The translations under genes were made by a program, and so were the position numbers. A stretch of 64,000 nt of DNA. Source: Rhynchospora pubera. Taxonomy: Eukaryota; Streptophyta; Magnoliopsida; Poales; Cyperaceae. Position 1 is the stretch's first letter, and every line of letters begins with the position of its first letter. Shown piece after piece: positions 61,620 to 64,000 of this stretch. The stretch spans positions 290,707,074 to 290,771,073 of the forward strand of contig CM051460.1 in NCBI GenBank assembly GCA_028095005.1. Reading direction: 5' to 3'. Below the pieces are notes generated by a model, which saw nothing but the letters and a program-made list of their open reading frames with translations, did not search any database and was not told the origin of the DNA.

Positions 61620-64000
61620 AATAAGTTTGTAATCTTAAAAATTCAAAAGGATTGGATTATAAATGATAATTACGCACATAAAGTGCAAATAATAAGCGTT
61701 CTTGACAGAATTGGAGAATTTCAAGCGATTGTGCATTTATGACATGTTATTTGATCTCAATAATCTATTTTGAAACTCTTTGTACAGTAAAGAATAGCTT
61801 ATAATCTTAAAAATTCAAAAGGATTGAATTATAAATGACAATTACGCACATCAAGTTCAAATAATGTGTGAATGGGACAGAATTGGAGAATTTCAAGCGA
61901 TTGTGCATTCATGACATGTTATTTGATCACAATAATCTATTTTGAAACTTTTTATACAGTAAAGAATAAGTTTATAATCTTAAAAATTCAAAAGGATTGG
62001 ATTATAAATGTCAATTACGCACATATAGTGCAAATAATGTGTGTTCTGGACAGAATTGGAGAATTTCAAGGGATTGTGCATTCATTACATGTTAGTTAAT
62101 TACAATAATATATATTTAAACTCTTTATACAGTAAAGAATATGTTTATAATCTTAAAAATTAGAAAAAATTGGATAATAAATGACAATTACGCACATAAA
62201 GTGCAAATAATGAGCGTTCAGGACAGAATTGGAGAATTTCAAGCGATTGTGCATTCTTTACATGCTATTTGATCACAAAAATATATATTTAAGCTATTTA
62301 TACAGTAAAGAATAAGTTTAAATAATCTTAAAAATCAAAAGTATTGGATTATAAATTACAATTACGCACATCAGCTGCAAATAATGTGCGTTCAGGACAG
62401 AATTGGAAAATTTCAAGCCATTGTGCATTAATTTCAAGTCATTTCATAACAATAATCTATATTTAAGCTCATTATACAGTGGAGAATAAGTTTATAATCT
62501 TAAAAATTCAAAAGAATTAGATTACAAATGACAATTACGCACATAAATTGCAAATAATATGCGTTCTGGACAGAATTGGAGAATTTCAAGCAATTGTGCA
62601 TTCCTTACATGTTGTTTGATCACAATAATATATATTTAAGCTATTTATACAGAAAAGAATAAATTTATATAATCTTAAAATTCAAAAGAATTGGATAATA
62701 AATGACAATTTCGCACACAAAGTGCAAATAATGAGCGTTCAGGACATAATTGGAGAATTTCAAGCGATTGTGCATTCTTTACATGTTATTTGATCACAAT
62801 AATATATATTTAAGCTAATAGTAAAGGATATGATTACATAATCTTAAAATTCAAAAGGATTGGATTAAAAATGACAATTTCGCACATAAAGTGCAAATAA
62901 TGAGCATTCTGGACAGAATTGGAGAATTTCAAGCGATTATGAATTCATGACATGTTATTTGATCCCAATAATATATTTTGAAGCTCTTTATGCAGTAAAG
63001 AATAACTTTATAATCTTGAAAATTCAAAATAATTGGATTATAAAAGACAATTTCGCACATAAAGTGCAAATAATGAGCGTTCTGGACAGAATTTGAGAAT
63101 TTCACGCGATTGTGCTTTCATTTCAAGTTATTTGATCACAATAGTCTATATTTAAGCTCATTTTACAGTGCAGAATAAATTTATAATCTTAAAAATTCAA
63201 AAGGATTGAATTATAAATGACAAATACGCACATCAAGTGCTAATAATGTGCGTTTTGCACAGAATTGGAGAATTTCTAGTGATTGTGCTCTCATTACATG
63301 TTATTTGATGACAATAATATATATTTAAGCTCTTTATATAATAATGAATAAGTTTATAATCTTAAAAATTCAAAAGGATTGGATTATGAATGACAATTAC
63401 GCACATAAAGTGCAAATAACTAGCGTTCTGGACAGAATTGGAGAATTTCAAGCGATTGTGCATTCATTACATGTTACTTGATCACAATAATATATATTTA
63501 AGCTCTTTATACAGTAAATAAAAACTTTATAATCTTAAATATTCAACATGGTTGAATTATAAGTGACAATTACGCACATAATATGCAAATAATGTGCGTT
63601 CTGGACAGAATTGGAGAATTTCAAGTGATTGAGCATTAATTTCAAGTCATTTGATCACAATAATCTATATTTAATCTCATTATACAGTGGAGAATAAGTA
63701 TATAATCTTAAAAATTCAACAGGATTAGATTACAAATGACAATTACGCACATAAATTGCAAATAATATGCGTTCTGGACAGAATTGGAGAATTTCAAGCG
63801 ATTGGGCATTCATGACATGTTATTTGATCACAATAATCTGTTTTGAAACTCTTTATACAGTAAAGAATAAGTTTATAATCTTAAAAATTCAAAAGAATTG
63901 GATTATAAATGACAATTACACACATATAGTGCAAATAATGTGCGTTATGGACAGAATTGGAGAATTTCAAACGATTGTGCATTAATGACATGTTATTTGA
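61620..64000 (-). repeat. Satellite block B, last segment
   Basis: The array resumes at the same phase where LINE copy 2 entered. The first part matches 42410-43600 of the higher-order unit. From about 62820 it matches 46380-47560 (GAAAGGATATGATTACATAATC-type and CTTGAAAATTC variants), so one internal 2.77-kb block is missing here. It runs off the right edge of the window. Confidence 0.92.

Noticed and set aside
35718..64000. CRISPR-like array
   Set aside because: Contiguous 173-bp satellite monomers without unique spacers, in plant DNA.

Overview
This window is nuclear DNA of a flowering plant. It has spliced GT-AG introns, a CT-rich 5' leader, plant hAT, Ty1/copia-like and Ty3/gypsy-like elements, L1-type LINEs with a DUF4283-like ORF1, and a tRNA-Asp primer-binding site. 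The species cannot be fixed from the sequence. The LINE protein style leans weakly to a monocot. Almost no host coding sequence is present: a probable 5' part of an unknown minus-strand gene (60-2747) and a small UBA-domain gene or fragment (18420-19143, minus).

Layout. 1-4 kb: 5' part of the unknown gene, then AT-rich spacer. 4.0-5.5 kb: a solo LTR whose U3 carries about 17 short palindromic motifs. 5.5-12.2 kb: a three-level nest, in which a small TIR element (MITE) is split by a 6.5-kb hAT transposon with a perfect 8-bp target duplication (TSD), and intron 1 of the hAT transposase holds a 1.74-kb solo LTR with a perfect 5-bp TSD. The six transposase exons join in phase to 724 codons but carry two in-frame stops. 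12.2-20.4 kb: AT-rich spacer with MITEs, the UBA gene and three long hairpin repeats.

20.45-64 kb is essentially one satellite locus with transposon insertions. Block A (20.45-35.72 kb) has diverged monomers of about 171 bp. It is interrupted by a solo LTR that itself contains a young, complete but gene-less LTR element on the opposite strand, and by a 2.29-kb solo LTR. At 35,718 the satellite switches orientation. Block B (35.72-64 kb) is the same satellite family (about 173 bp), reverse-complemented, more homogeneous and organised in a higher-order repeat of about 6.29 kb with an internal 2.77-kb duplication. Two related LINEs interrupt block B: a 5'-truncated one (38,006-41,296, minus) and a near-full-length one (52,917-61,619, plus). 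The second LINE's ORF1 is split by two DNA transposons. Uninterrupted copies of both LINE target sites survive elsewhere in the array.

The most notable signal is this satellite locus: one family, one inversion point, an old monomeric side and a young higher-order side, with a dyad in the monomer. It resembles a centromere-type array. Its monomer length and block size also recall the dispersed 172-bp Tyba holocentromere repeats of beak-sedges (Rhynchospora), but that link is only a hypothesis.
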